A DNA stretch of 64,000 nt, from positions 186,001-250,000 of the forward strand of contig NZ_LGSI01000051.1 in NCBI RefSeq assembly GCF_001698815.1, read 5' to 3'. Within the stretch, counting starts at the first letter, position 1; every line of letters begins with the position of its first letter. The notes below the pieces were generated by a model that was not told the origin of the DNA, made no database searches, and saw only the letters and a program-made list of their open reading frames with translations. This DNA is from Pseudomonas syringae. Its GTDB lineage: Bacteria > Pseudomonadota > Gammaproteobacteria > Pseudomonadales > Pseudomonadaceae. The position numbers and the translations under genes were made by a program. Shown here piece by piece: positions 41,794 to 50,667 of this stretch.

Positions 41794-43725
41794 TTAGCAT
41801 TTATCGCCAGTCGCAGATGTCCGAAAGGACAGCCAGCGCTGTAAAACCTGCTGTAAATCAGTACGTTTGAAGGGTTTTGCGAGGTAATCGTCCATCCCCG
41901 CCTGTAAACAGGCGTCGCGATCACCCTGCAATGCGTTGGCGGTCAGGGCGATAATCGGCACCTGCTCCAGCCCCGGAAGCTGGCGAATCCGCCGAGTTGC
42001 TTCGTAGCCGTCCATGACCGGCAGTCGGCAATCCATGAAAATCACTGCGTAATTGCCGCTGCCCGCCATGCTCACGGCCTGGGCGCCATCGGTAGCGGCG
42101 TGCACCTGAAAGCCTAGGCTGTGCAACATTGCCTGAACCACCGTGCGATTGACCTGATTGTCTTCCACCAGCAACACGCAACGGTCCTCGCCGTCGTCAT
42201 CTTGCGGGCCAGCCAACGCGCCGGCCGTATCGGCGACCTCCACCGGCAAGCGTGCCAGCGCGAGCTCCAGCGTGAAGGTCGAGCCCAGGCCTTCCTCGCT
42301 CCTGGCGCTGAGGACGCCGCCCATGCGTTCGGCCAGGGTGCGCGCAATCGGCAGGCCCAGGCCCGTGCCGCCGTAGCGCCTGGAGATTGAACTGTCGGCT
42401 TGCTGAAAAGCATCGAACATCGATTCCAGGCGATCTGCCGAAATCCCGATGCCGCTGTCGCGAACCGTGCAGGTGAACAACACCCGCTGCGCTTCCAGTT
42501 CCTGGCAACCGGCCTGGATACAGACACTGCCGGTTTCAGTGAATTTCAGGGCGTTGCCAATCAGGTTGACCAGGATCTGGCGCAGCCGGGTCGGGTCGCC
42601 TGACACATTGAAAGAGCCAAGTCCGGCCTGCAGGTCCAGTTGTAGCGACAGGCCCCGTTGCTGGGCGTTGTGCTGGAACGCCTGGGTCGAAGTGGTCATT
42701 ACCTCGGCGAGATTGAACGCGATGTTCTCCATTTGCAGGGCATTACGTTCGATCCGCGAGAAGTCGAGAATATCGTTGATGACCTTGAGCAAATGTTCCG
42801 TGGACTCGGTCGCCAGCGCCGCGTACTCGACCTGCTCCTCGGTCATGCGTGTGGTTTCCAGCAACTGCAACATGCCCAGCACGCCGTTCATGGGGGTGCG
42901 CAGTTCGTGGCTCATCATCGCCAGAAAATCGGATTTGGCCCGGTTGGCCCGTTCGGCTTCTTCCCGGGCCTGAATCAACTGATCGATGGATTGCTGTTGT
43001 TCGCGGCTGGCTTTTTCCAGATTGAAAGCCAGGTTGTTGATATGTCGCGCCAGGTCACCCAGTTCGGCGTCGTCGGGCACCGGCAGCGGGGTGTTGTAAT
43101 CGCCTTGCTGGATCGCCTTGACCGCATCGCCCATGTCACTGATCGGCTGTGACAGGCTGGAGGCCAGGCGGCGGGCCAGCAGGAAGGTGAACAGCAGCGC
43201 GAACAGCGCCAGAATGCCGGCCTTGAGGAGGATCTCCTGCTGCCGCTGGCTGAACGCGTCGTTGGACATGCCCACCAATACCCGGCCCAGATAATCTTCC
43301 ACAGGCTTCGCCGCTTCTGCACGAGCACCGAGGAAGTCGTTGCTGAGTTTGATTCGCTGGGAGCGAATCGGCGCCTGGAAAATCTCCACCTGTTTGGGGT
43401 TGCCGCCATTCCTGCCGGGTTGCTCGACGAACACCAGGACATTGTTGGCGCTGTCCTGCACTTCAACGAAACGAACATGAGGCGTGGACAAGGTGGCGCG
43501 CATCAGCCCCCTGAGTACCTCGTCATTGCCGACGATAACCCCGTATTCCGACGCGGGGGCCAGCTGGTTGGCGATTAGCTGGCCGGTGTGGTTGACCTCC
43601 TGGCGCAGGTCCTGGATTCGCACGAAGGTGAAGAAGCTGATCAGCAACAGTGTCAACAGCAACGCAGGCCCGAGGCTGATCATCTGGGTGCGGGTGTTGA
43701 TGTCCCATTGGCGGGGTTTATTCAT
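41794..43725 (-). CDS. Hybrid sensor histidine kinase/response regulator
   Basis: A 643-residue inner-membrane kinase. TM1 is about 15-35, the periplasmic sensor about 36-165, TM2 about 167-185 and HAMP about 186-240. HisKA carries phospho-acceptor H273 in MSHELRTPMNG. The ATPase has DSGIGIS and GGTGLGLPIA (about 422-460). The receiver's phospho-aspartate is D565 in VIFMDCRLPVMDG. There is no Hpt domain, so phosphate must pass to a separate Hpt protein. Its place beside fabA matches P. aeruginosa PA1611, a kinase reported to interact with RetS in the Gac/Rsm network. It overlaps the binding-protein gene by four bases. Confidence 0.93.
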   Translation of the reverse strand: MNKPRQWDINTRTQMISLGPALLLTLLLISFFTFVRIQDLRQEVNHTGQLIANQLAPASEYGVIVGNDEVLRGLMRATLSTPHVRFVEVQDSANNVLVFVEQPGRNGGNPKQVEIFQAPIRSQRIKLSNDFLGARAEAAKPVEDYLGRVLVGMSNDAFSQRQQEILLKAGILALFALLFTFLLARRLASSLSQPISDMGDAVKAIQQGDYNTPLPVPDDAELGDLARHINNLAFNLEKASREQQQSIDQLIQAREEAERANRAKSDFLAMMSHELRTPMNGVLGMLQLLETTRMTEEQVEYAALATESTEHLLKVINDILDFSRIERNALQMENIAFNLAEVMTTSTQAFQHNAQQRGLSLQLDLQAGLGSFNVSGDPTRLRQILVNLIGNALKFTETGSVCIQAGCQELEAQRVLFTCTVRDSGIGISADRLESMFDAFQQADSSISRRYGGTGLGLPIARTLAERMGGVLSARSEEGLGSTFTLELALARLPVEVADTAGALAGPQDDDGEDRCVLLVEDNQVNRTVVQAMLHSLGFQVHAATDGAQAVSMAGSGNYAVIFMDCRLPVMDGYEATRRIRQLPGLEQVPIIALTANALQGDRDACLQAGMDDYLAKPFKRTDLQQVLQRWLSFRTSATGDKC

Positions 43726-44639
43726 GGTTGGCGCTCCGCATCGGTCAGGCTCGCGGTCAGCGCCGCGTCATTGATGGGGGCGATGCCGAGCGAGCGTGCG
43801 ACCCGAGGATTGCTCACGACCTTGAAGTACGGGGGATAGAACGCGCGTGGCCAGCTGGCGGGAGGCATATCCAGCAGTTCATCAAGGGTGTCGAGCCAAT
43901 CGTGCTGGTCGCTGTAGGTGCTGGCCAGGCTGCCGGCCGTGACGAAACCTGCGTTGGGGCCGAGCAGCGCCAGTTGTTGCGCATAACTGCTGAGTAACAG
44001 GTTCTTGGCGGTCCTGGCGTTGTACAGCTCGGTATCGTCCAGCCCGAGCAATACGTCACTGCGGTTCAGCAATGCGCTCAGTGGGCGGTTGTCGGCGACA
44101 GATCGCCAGGATTGGGAAACGATCTTCAAGCCCATCGGCGCGGCAGCGTGGCGCGTTTCCTTGAGCAGGAACTGGCTGTCACTGTCGAACAGCACGCCGA
44201 CTTGTCTGGCTTGCGGCAACAGTTGCCGGATCAGTTTGAGCTGCCGCGAGACGGGCGGGTCGCTCCACAGCAGGCTCAGATTTGGCGGGCGTTTTTCTGC
44301 GAGGCGCTGATGGGCCTCGATCCGACTGATGCGCAGCACCAGCGTCGCCGGGCCCTGGCTGTCCAGCAGGCGCCAGTCCAGGCTGCCCGGATCAAGCAGG
44401 ATCAGGCGTGTATGTTCCGGGATTTTGCCGGGCACGGGCAGCCTGCCAGTCGTGGCAAAACGCACGGAATCCTCGGGTCGCCGCTGGGCCAGGTCGCTGA
44501 CAAAGGCCTGCACCTCGGGGCTGTCTTCGGTGGCCGTCAACAGGACGTCAGCTGCGCAAGCGCTGTTCGCCAGCAGCAGGCCGGTGACGATGCAGCCCAG
44601 ATGTCCAATCCATAAGCCCAACGCTGTATCCATACTCAT
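43722..44639 (-). CDS. Periplasmic substrate-binding protein (ABC_sub_bind-like), coupled to the sensor kinase
   Basis: A 305-residue exported protein: signal peptide about 1-29 (ANSACAADV), then a two-lobe fold like the TrpX/ABC_sub_bind family, with LIRQLLPQARQVGVLFDSDSQ, LKIVSQSWRSVADNRPLS and SDVLLGLDDTELYNA. No permease or ATPase gene is adjacent. It precedes the hybrid kinase gene and overlaps it by ATGA, so the two proteins are made together. That suggests it presents a ligand to the kinase sensor rather than feeding a transporter. The ligand is unknown. The start could also be two codons later. Confidence 0.75.
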   Translation of the reverse strand: MSMDTALGLWIGHLGCIVTGLLLANSACAADVLLTATEDSPEVQAFVSDLAQRRPEDSVRFATTGRLPVPGKIPEHTRLILLDPGSLDWRLLDSQGPATLVLRISRIEAHQRLAEKRPPNLSLLWSDPPVSRQLKLIRQLLPQARQVGVLFDSDSQFLLKETRHAAAPMGLKIVSQSWRSVADNRPLSALLNRSDVLLGLDDTELYNARTAKNLLLSSYAQQLALLGPNAGFVTAGSLASTYSDQHDWLDTLDELLDMPPASWPRAFYPPYFKVVSNPRVARSLGIAPINDAALTASLTDAERQP

Positions 44640-44888
44640 CCGCCCGGTGATTTCTGTCGTGCAGCGAAGTTTTCCAATCGCCGGTGGTCGTAATGATTCC
44701 AGTAATAGTCGGGCATGGTAACCGAGACGTGGCTTATTTCCATGGAACTTGCCCCCGGTCGTCGGCGCGGCGGGGATGAAATACAGCTAATGAGCGGCGC
44801 GATGACACAGTTTGTCGCTGGCTGACACTGCAACGCTCCGTATAATGCCGCCATCGCCAAAATCAGATGGCTCTAGATGGATGGTTTT

Positions 44889-45914
44889 ATGACCACACAG
44901 CAACCAGTCGCGGTTCTAGGCGGCGGCAGCTTCGGTACGGCCATTGCCAACCTGTTGGCAGAAAACGGGCGTCAGGTCCGTCAATGGATGCGCGATCCGG
45001 AACAGGCCGAGGCGATTCGCGTCAACCGCGAGAATCCTCGCTACCTCAAAGGCATCAAGGTTCGTCCTGAAGTCGAGCCGACCACAGACCTGGCCGCCAC
45101 GCTCGACGGCAGCGAGCTGGTCTTCGTGGCGTTGCCTTCCAGCGCCTTGCGTTCGGTCCTGGTGCCTCATGTGCAGCGCCTGAGCGGCAAGATGCTGGTC
45201 AGCCTGACCAAAGGTATCGAGGCGCATACCTTCAAACTGATGAGCCAGATTCTCGAAGAAATCGCGCCGCAAGCGCGGATTGGCGTGTTGTCGGGGCCGA
45301 ATCTGGCCCGGGAAATCGCGGAGCACGCGCTGACCGCCACCGTGGTTGCCAGTGAAGACGAGGAGTTGTGCCAGCAGGTGCAGGCCGCCTTGCACGGTCG
45401 CACATTCCGGGTGTATGCCAGCGCTGATCGCTTTGGCGTGGAGTTGGGCGGTGCGCTCAAGAACGTCTACGCGATTATCGCTGGCATGGCGGTCGCGCTG
45501 GAAATGGGGGAAAACACCAAGAGCATGCTGATTACCCGGGCGCTGGCGGAAATGACCCGTTTTGCGGTCAATCAAGGTGCGAACCCCATGACATTTCTCG
45601 GCCTTGCGGGCGTCGGCGATCTGATCGTTACCTGTTCATCGCCGAAAAGCCGCAACTATCAGGTCGGTTTCGCCCTGGGGCAGGGATTGAGTCTGGATGA
45701 AGCGGTCAACCGTCTGGGTGAAGTGGCCGAAGGGGTCAATACCCTCAAGGTGCTCAAGGTCAAGGCGGACGAGCTGCAGGTCTATATGCCGCTGGTCGCA
45801 GGGTTGCACGCTATCCTTTTCGAGGGTCGTACCCTGAAACAGGTCATCGAGCAGCTTATGCGTGCCGAACCCAAGACCGATGTCGACTTCATTTCCACCA
45901 CCGGTTTCAACTGA
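44889..45914 (+). CDS. gpsA: NAD(P)-dependent glycerol-3-phosphate dehydrogenase
   Basis: Makes sn-glycerol-3-phosphate from dihydroxyacetone phosphate for phospholipid synthesis. It has 341 residues. The Rossmann loop GGGSFGTAIANLLAENG is near residue 10. The catalytic lysine region is in GGALKNVYAI and the phrases LSGPNLAREIA and GLAGVGDLIVTCSS are conserved. I start at MTTQQPV (44889), in line with the P. aeruginosa protein; an ATG at 44877 is also in frame. Confidence 0.97.
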   Translation: MTTQQPVAVLGGGSFGTAIANLLAENGRQVRQWMRDPEQAEAIRVNRENPRYLKGIKVRPEVEPTTDLAATLDGSELVFVALPSSALRSVLVPHVQRLSGKMLVSLTKGIEAHTFKLMSQILEEIAPQARIGVLSGPNLAREIAEHALTATVVASEDEELCQQVQAALHGRTFRVYASADRFGVELGGALKNVYAIIAGMAVALEMGENTKSMLITRALAEMTRFAVNQGANPMTFLGLAGVGDLIVTCSSPKSRNYQVGFALGQGLSLDEAVNRLGEVAEGVNTLKVLKVKADELQVYMPLVAGLHAILFEGRTLKQVIEQLMRAEPKTDVDFISTTGFN

Positions 45915-45942
45915 ATACCTATTTTGTTTGCGGGAGAGTGTC

Positions 45943-46287
45943 TTGAACGATTTCAAACTCAAGCAACATGAGTCGATTTTGCTGCGCGTCCTCTGGATGG
46001 TGCTGTTTGTGCTGGTCTGGCACGTCGCCGAAGTCGTCCTGGCGGGCGTGGTGCTGGTGCAATTGTGTTATCGGCTTATCTACGGCGCGCCAAGTGGCAG
46101 CCTGATGAACTTCGGCGACAGTCTGAGCCAGTTCCTGGCCCAGATCGGTCGTTACGGCACCTTTCACAGCGACCAGAAACCCTGGCCGTTTGCCGATTGG
46201 CCGGCGCCTCGCGCACCCGAAGGTGAAGCACCGCACAGTGTTCCGGCGGCTGCGCACCCGGTACGTGACGAAGAGCCCAGGTTATGA
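45943..46287 (+). CDS. DUF4389 membrane protein
   Basis: A 114-residue protein with one or two membrane helices (about 14-45: LLRVLWMVLFVLVWHVAEVVLAGVVLVQL) and a short hydrophilic tail rich in Pro and Ala. The pattern is that of DUF4389. Function is unknown. It begins with TTG at 45943, supported by GGGAG six bases upstream; there is no ATG or GTG in a suitable place. It overlaps sixA by four bases and follows gpsA closely, so the three are probably one operon. Confidence 0.75.
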   Translation: MNDFKLKQHESILLRVLWMVLFVLVWHVAEVVLAGVVLVQLCYRLIYGAPSGSLMNFGDSLSQFLAQIGRYGTFHSDQKPWPFADWPAPRAPEGEAPHSVPAAAHPVRDEEPRL

Positions 46288-46739
46288 AGGTCTGGGTCCT
46301 GCGCCACGGCGAGGCCCAGGCACAGGCGCGCAGCGATGCCGAGCGCGAGCTGACCCGTAACGGTCGTGAGCAAGTGCTGCACAGCGCGGCCCATTTGATG
46401 GGCCAGCCTTTGCAGCGCATTCTCGCCAGCCCTTATGTGCGGGCCCGGCAAACCGCCGAACTGGTCAGGCAAGCGCTGGGTTTTAGCGAGCCGGTCGTTA
46501 TCGTGCCCTGGCTCACACCGGACAATGATCCGCACCAGGTGTTGAGTCATCTGGACGCTTATGCCAGCGACGATGTTCTGCTCGTCAGTCATCAGCCGCT
46601 GGTGGGCGCACTGATTGGCCTCGCTGTTCACGGCAGCACTCAACAGCCCCAGCCCATGAGCACCGCAAGCCTGGCAGAACTCTCGGGTGATTTCCCGTTG
46701 GCCGGGGTCATGGAACTGGACAGCGTTCGACACGTTTGA
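46284..46739 (+). CDS. sixA: Phosphohistidine phosphatase
   Basis: A 151-residue histidine-phosphatase superfamily protein. The catalytic motif LRHGEAQ is at residues 5-11 (nucleophile H7 or H8), the second arginine is in SPYVRARQTAELV, and the second histidine is in VSHQPLVGAL. SixA removes phosphate from phospho-histidine proteins such as Hpt domains or NPr of the nitrogen PTS. It overlaps the DUF4389 gene by ATGA. Confidence 0.88.
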   Translation: MKVWVLRHGEAQAQARSDAERELTRNGREQVLHSAAHLMGQPLQRILASPYVRARQTAELVRQALGFSEPVVIVPWLTPDNDPHQVLSHLDAYASDDVLLVSHQPLVGALIGLAVHGSTQQPQPMSTASLAELSGDFPLAGVMELDSVRHV

Positions 46740-46750
46740 ACCGTTGAACC

Positions 46751-46839
46751 CGTTGGAGCGAGGCTTGCCCGCGAACCAGACGCCCTGGTGGGCCTGATTC
46801 ACCGCGTTATCGTTCTTCGCGGGCAAGCCTCGCTCCAAC
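46751..46839. repeat. REP pair between sixA and the AMP-binding gene
   Basis: CGTTGGAGCGAGGCTTGCCC at the left and GGGCAAGCCTCGCTCCAACA at the right, near-perfect inverses about 45 bases apart. Confidence 0.85.
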
Positions 46840-46934
46840 AGGCCCTGCACCGTTCCTCCGTTTTATTGGCCCGCAAGCACCGAGCAAATACTTGGTCGAC
46901 TACGCTTGCCCAATAACAATAAGGAACATGAACC

Positions 46935-48269
46935 ATGACTACCGCCATTAGTCTGCCCTTGAGCCGTTTCTATGATCGTGAGGATCGTCATCCGGACAAG
47001 TGTTTTCTGGTCCAGCCGATGGCGGGAGGACAGGTTCAGAAGCTGAGCTGGTCCGAGGTCGGCAATCAGGCCCGCCGCGCTGCGCACTGGTTGCGTCGGC
47101 AAGGACTGCCGCAGGGCAGCTCCATCGCGATTCTTTCCAGAAACTGCGCGCACTGGATCATTGCCGACCTGGCGATCTGGATGGCCGGGCATGTCTCGGT
47201 TCCGTTGAATCCGCACCTCAGCGCGGGAGCGGTCGCTCAGGTATTGGAGCACTCGGAGGCGGCGATGGTGTTCGTCGGCAGACTGGACGACTGGCCGGGC
47301 GTCAGTTGCGGTGTCAGCGCCGGGTTGCCGACCGTGGCGCTGCCTCTCAGCCCTGAAGGTTCGTTTGATTTTCGCTGGGATGAGTTGCAGGCCTGGTCGC
47401 CGATCCAGGACAACCCCACTGGGCGCTACGATCAGTTGGCGACCATTATCTACACCTCTGGCAGCACCGGACGACCCAAGGGTGTCATGCACAGCTTCGG
47501 CACCCTGGCCTTTGCGGTCACCCATGGTAGCCGCCTCTTCGGACTGGGCGAAAAGGACCGGCTGCTGTCTTATCTGCCACTGTGCTGCGTGGCCGAGCGA
47601 ATGTTCGTGGAAATGGCGTCGATCTATGCCGGGCAAACGGTATTTTTCGCCGAGAACCAGGACACTTTTGTCGACGATCTGAAGCGCGCGCGGCCCACGG
47701 CGCTGTTTGGCGTGCCGGTGATCTGGAGCAAGCTCCAGACGAGCGTGCACGGCAGGATTCCCGCTGCGCGCCTGGATGTGCTGTTAAGCGTGCCGCTGCT
47801 CGGCAGACTGGTCGGACGCAGGATTCGCAAGGGGCTTGGGCTGGACGCGCTGCGGGTTGCCGTGTCGGGCGCCGCGCCGCTGTCAGAAAACCTGCTGCAT
47901 TGGTATCAGCGGCTCGGGCTGGATGTCCTCGAAGCGTACGGTATGACCGAAAACTGCGGCTACTCGCATATCTGCCGGCCAGGCCAGCACAAGAGCGGCT
48001 GGATCGGCCAGCCGTGTCCGCAGGTCGAAGTGCGGCTGGCGGAAGATGGCGAGCTGCTGGTGCGTAGCGGTGCGACCATGCTCGGTTACTTCAAGCAACC
48101 GCTGAAAACCGTCGAGACCATGACCGATGGTTTCCTGCACACGGGGGACAGGGGCGAGCTGGACGAGCAGGGCAATCTGCGCCTGACCGGGCGGCTCAAG
48201 GAAGCCCAGGGTCAACGCCAGCCTGAAAAAACATCAGCGCTTGCGCAGGCGGATGGAGGTGAAAGATAG
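46935..48269 (+). CDS. Acyl-CoA synthetase (AMP-binding), C-terminally truncated; likely damaged
   Basis: ANL-family ligase. The adenylation domain is intact: the P-loop YTSGSTGRPKG (about 173-183), YGMTEN (about 335-340) and the ribose-binding aspartate in HTGDRGELD (about 412). The frame continues to the hinge GRLKE (about 424), then changes to AQGQRQPEKTSALAQADGG and stops at 444. The C-terminal domain (about 100 residues, with the lysine needed for adenylation) is missing; I recall about 555 residues for the P. aeruginosa counterpart. In the +1 frame the next bases read VNASLKKHQRL, like a remnant. It is probably non-functional or altered. Confidence 0.8.
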   Translation: MTTAISLPLSRFYDREDRHPDKCFLVQPMAGGQVQKLSWSEVGNQARRAAHWLRRQGLPQGSSIAILSRNCAHWIIADLAIWMAGHVSVPLNPHLSAGAVAQVLEHSEAAMVFVGRLDDWPGVSCGVSAGLPTVALPLSPEGSFDFRWDELQAWSPIQDNPTGRYDQLATIIYTSGSTGRPKGVMHSFGTLAFAVTHGSRLFGLGEKDRLLSYLPLCCVAERMFVEMASIYAGQTVFFAENQDTFVDDLKRARPTALFGVPVIWSKLQTSVHGRIPAARLDVLLSVPLLGRLVGRRIRKGLGLDALRVAVSGAAPLSENLLHWYQRLGLDVLEAYGMTENCGYSHICRPGQHKSGWIGQPCPQVEVRLAEDGELLVRSGATMLGYFKQPLKTVETMTDGFLHTGDRGELDEQGNLRLTGRLKEAQGQRQPEKTSALAQADGGER

Positions 48270-48320
48270 TTGGGCGTCTGGCGCTCAGCTTCCACGAGCG
48301 CCCAATAATAAGGATTGAAC

Positions 48321-48764
48321 ATGGGTCTGTGGCGCGATAAACCGAACATCGAACAACTCAATGCCCTGAACAAGAACACCATCCTCGAATGGCTGGACAT
48401 CCGTTTCGAGTCGTTTACCGACGATTCGCTGACCGCCAGCATGGTGGTCGACCATCGCACGCACCAACCTTACGGCCTGCTGCATGGTGGGGCGTCGGTG
48501 GTATTGGCGGAATCCGTCGGTTCGACGGCCAGCTATCTGTGCATCGATACCAGCAAATACTTTTGCGTAGGCCTTGAAGTCAACGCCAACCACCTGCGCG
48601 GCCTGCGCAGCGGTCGGGTCACCGCCGTGGCACGCCCGGTCCATATCGGCCGCACCACTCACGTGTGGGACATCCGCCTGACCAGCGACGAAGGCAAGAC
48701 CAGCTGCATTTCGCGTCTGACCATTGCCGTGGTGCCGCTGGGGCAGGAAGCGCCGAGTCGCTAA
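48321..48764 (+). CDS. Hotdog-fold thioesterase (PaaI/YbgC-like)
   Basis: A 147-residue single-hotdog acyl-CoA thioesterase. YGLLHGGASVVLAESVGSTAS is the PaaI-type active-site segment (HGG and the following acidic residue), and VNANHLRGLRSGRVTAVARPVHIGRTTHVW is the CoA-side strand pattern. Length and motif resemble EntH/MenI-type thioesterases. AAGGA seven bases before the ATG supports the start. It follows the broken acyl-CoA synthetase; the pair is conserved as I recall (PA1617-PA1618). The substrate is unknown. Confidence 0.87.
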   Translation: MGLWRDKPNIEQLNALNKNTILEWLDIRFESFTDDSLTASMVVDHRTHQPYGLLHGGASVVLAESVGSTASYLCIDTSKYFCVGLEVNANHLRGLRSGRVTAVARPVHIGRTTHVWDIRLTSDEGKTSCISRLTIAVVPLGQEAPSR

Positions 48765-48880
48765 GCCGCTTTTATGCCGGTGCATGGCCGGAGTGTCATC
48801 TTCGATGGCACTTCCAGTCATTGCCGAAGGCACAGCCACTGCGCACAATCATCACTGGTTTGCTCACTGGATATGCCGGC

Positions 48881-49690
48881 ATGTCGCAACAGGTGTTCTT
48901 CGCTCACGCCAACGGTTTTCCGTCGGCCACTTACGGCAAGTTGTTTACGGCGCTGGCGCCGGATTACGTCGTGAGCCATCTGGAGCAGCATGCCCATGAC
49001 CCGCGGTTCCCGGTCGATGACAACTGGCTGAATCTGGTCGACGAATTGATCCATCACCTGCGTGAACAGCCCGAACCGGTCTGGGGAGTCGGTCATTCCT
49101 TGGGCGGCGTGCTGCATTTTCATGCCGCGCTGCGCTGTCCTGAGCTGTATCGCGGTGTGGTCATGCTGGATTCTCCGGTGCTGACCCTGGCCGATCAGTG
49201 GATGATCCGTGCTGCCAAACGCTTTGGTTTCATCGACCGTATTACCCCTGCCGGCCGTACGCTGGGACGTCGCGAAGCCTTTGCCGACCTTGACGCCGCG
49301 CGCCTTTATTTCGCCAGCAAAACCTTGTTTCGGCGTTTTGATCCCGAGTGCTTCGACGCCTATCTAGTTCATGGGTTGCAGACAGATGGCGAACAGCTGC
49401 GCCTGCGTTTTGACCCGGCCACGGAAATCAGTATCTACCGCAGCGTTCCGCATACCCGGCCTGACGGTTCACGTCAGCTCAAGGTCCCTTTGGCAATGGT
49501 GCGCGGCGAGCACAGTCGGGTGGTGATGCGTCACCATGCGCGTTCGGTACGGCGCTTGCCCCAAGGTGAATATCTGTCGATGCCCGGTGGGCATATGTTC
49601 CCGCTGGAACAGCCCGAGGCCACCGCGCAACTGCTCAAGACGTTGTTCGCCCGCTGGGCTGCGCTCGACACTGTGCAGGTCAGCGCATGA
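48881..49690 (+). CDS. Alpha/beta hydrolase
   Basis: A 269-residue alpha/beta hydrolase. The nucleophile is S73 in GVGHSLGGVLH, the oxyanion-side start is FFAHANGFPSATY, and the catalytic histidine is in MPGGHMFPLE (about 237). HDPRFPVDDNW is a feature of this branch. Upstream frames run further left without a ribosome site; the ATG at 48881 agrees with the start of homologues as I recall. It overlaps the next hydrolase gene by four bases. The substrate is unknown. Confidence 0.84.
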   Translation: MSQQVFFAHANGFPSATYGKLFTALAPDYVVSHLEQHAHDPRFPVDDNWLNLVDELIHHLREQPEPVWGVGHSLGGVLHFHAALRCPELYRGVVMLDSPVLTLADQWMIRAAKRFGFIDRITPAGRTLGRREAFADLDAARLYFASKTLFRRFDPECFDAYLVHGLQTDGEQLRLRFDPATEISIYRSVPHTRPDGSRQLKVPLAMVRGEHSRVVMRHHARSVRRLPQGEYLSMPGGHMFPLEQPEATAQLLKTLFARWAALDTVQVSA

Positions 49691-50541
49691 GCCGTCCGGT
49701 CGAAGAAGTCCGGCTGAGCTTGCCGCATATCGAACTGGCCGCGCATTTGTTCGGCCCAGAAGACGGCCAGCCGGTCATCGCCCTGCATGGCTGGCTGGAC
49801 AACGCCAACAGCTTTGCCCGCCTGGCACCCAGGCTTGAAGGCCTGCGCATCGTCGCCCTGGATCTGGCCGGTCACGGCCATTCCGAGCATCGCCCGCAAG
49901 GCGCCGGCTACTCATTACCGGATTACGCCCACGATGTCTTGCAGGTTGCCGAGCAGCTCGGCTGGCAACAGTTCTCGCTGCTGGGGCATTCATTGGGAGC
50001 GATTATTTCGGTATTTCTCGCCGCCGCGCTGCCCGAGCGTGTTACGCGGCTGGCGCTCATCGATGGATTGATCCCGCCCACCGGCGAGGTCGAGAATGCC
50101 CCGGAACAGTTGGGTAAATCGCTGCAGGCGCAATTAAACCTGAGCGCCAAGCGCAAGCCGGTCTATCCCGATCAGGACCACGCGATCCGCGCCCGCATGA
50201 AAGGCGTGGTTGCCGTCAGTCATGAGGCGGCCGAGTTGTTGGCCCAGCGCGGCTTGATGCCGGTGCCGGGTGGCTATACCTGGCGCAGTGACAACCGGCT
50301 GACCTTACCCTCGGCGGTGCGCATCACCCGTGAGCAAGCGCTGGCGTTCGTTGCCGCAATCCGCTGTCCGACGCAACTGATCGTGGCGCAGGAGGGAATG
50401 CTGGCGAAAAATCAGGCGCTGCTGGCGTCGCTGCCTTTTCAGGTGACGAGCCTGCCAGGCGGCCATCATTTGCACTTGAACGACGAAGCCGGTGCAGTTC
50501 TTGTCGCAGACTGTTTCAATCGCTTCTTTACCGCTCCTTGA
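49687..50541 (+). CDS. Alpha/beta hydrolase
   Basis: A 284-residue alpha/beta hydrolase of the epoxide-hydrolase/haloperoxidase type. HGWLDNANSF (about 34-43) is the oxyanion region, the nucleophile is S102 in LLGHSLGAIIS, and the terminal histidine is in PGGHHLHLND (about 258). It is translationally coupled to the preceding hydrolase. Two hydrolases, a thioesterase and an acyl-CoA ligase in a row suggest lipid or ester metabolism. The substrate is unknown. Confidence 0.87.
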   Translation: MSRPVEEVRLSLPHIELAAHLFGPEDGQPVIALHGWLDNANSFARLAPRLEGLRIVALDLAGHGHSEHRPQGAGYSLPDYAHDVLQVAEQLGWQQFSLLGHSLGAIISVFLAAALPERVTRLALIDGLIPPTGEVENAPEQLGKSLQAQLNLSAKRKPVYPDQDHAIRARMKGVVAVSHEAAELLAQRGLMPVPGGYTWRSDNRLTLPSAVRITREQALAFVAAIRCPTQLIVAQEGMLAKNQALLASLPFQVTSLPGGHHLHLNDEAGAVLVADCFNRFFTAP

Positions 50542-50667
50542 CTTGCGACAGGCAACTGTCGAGGCTGGGCGGGTTGAAACAGGAGTTAAATCGATGGATG
50601 TCCGCACCGCCTCACCTGATCGCTTGCCTGGCAAACCTGCCCATTTCCTTCAATTAACCTCGCATCG

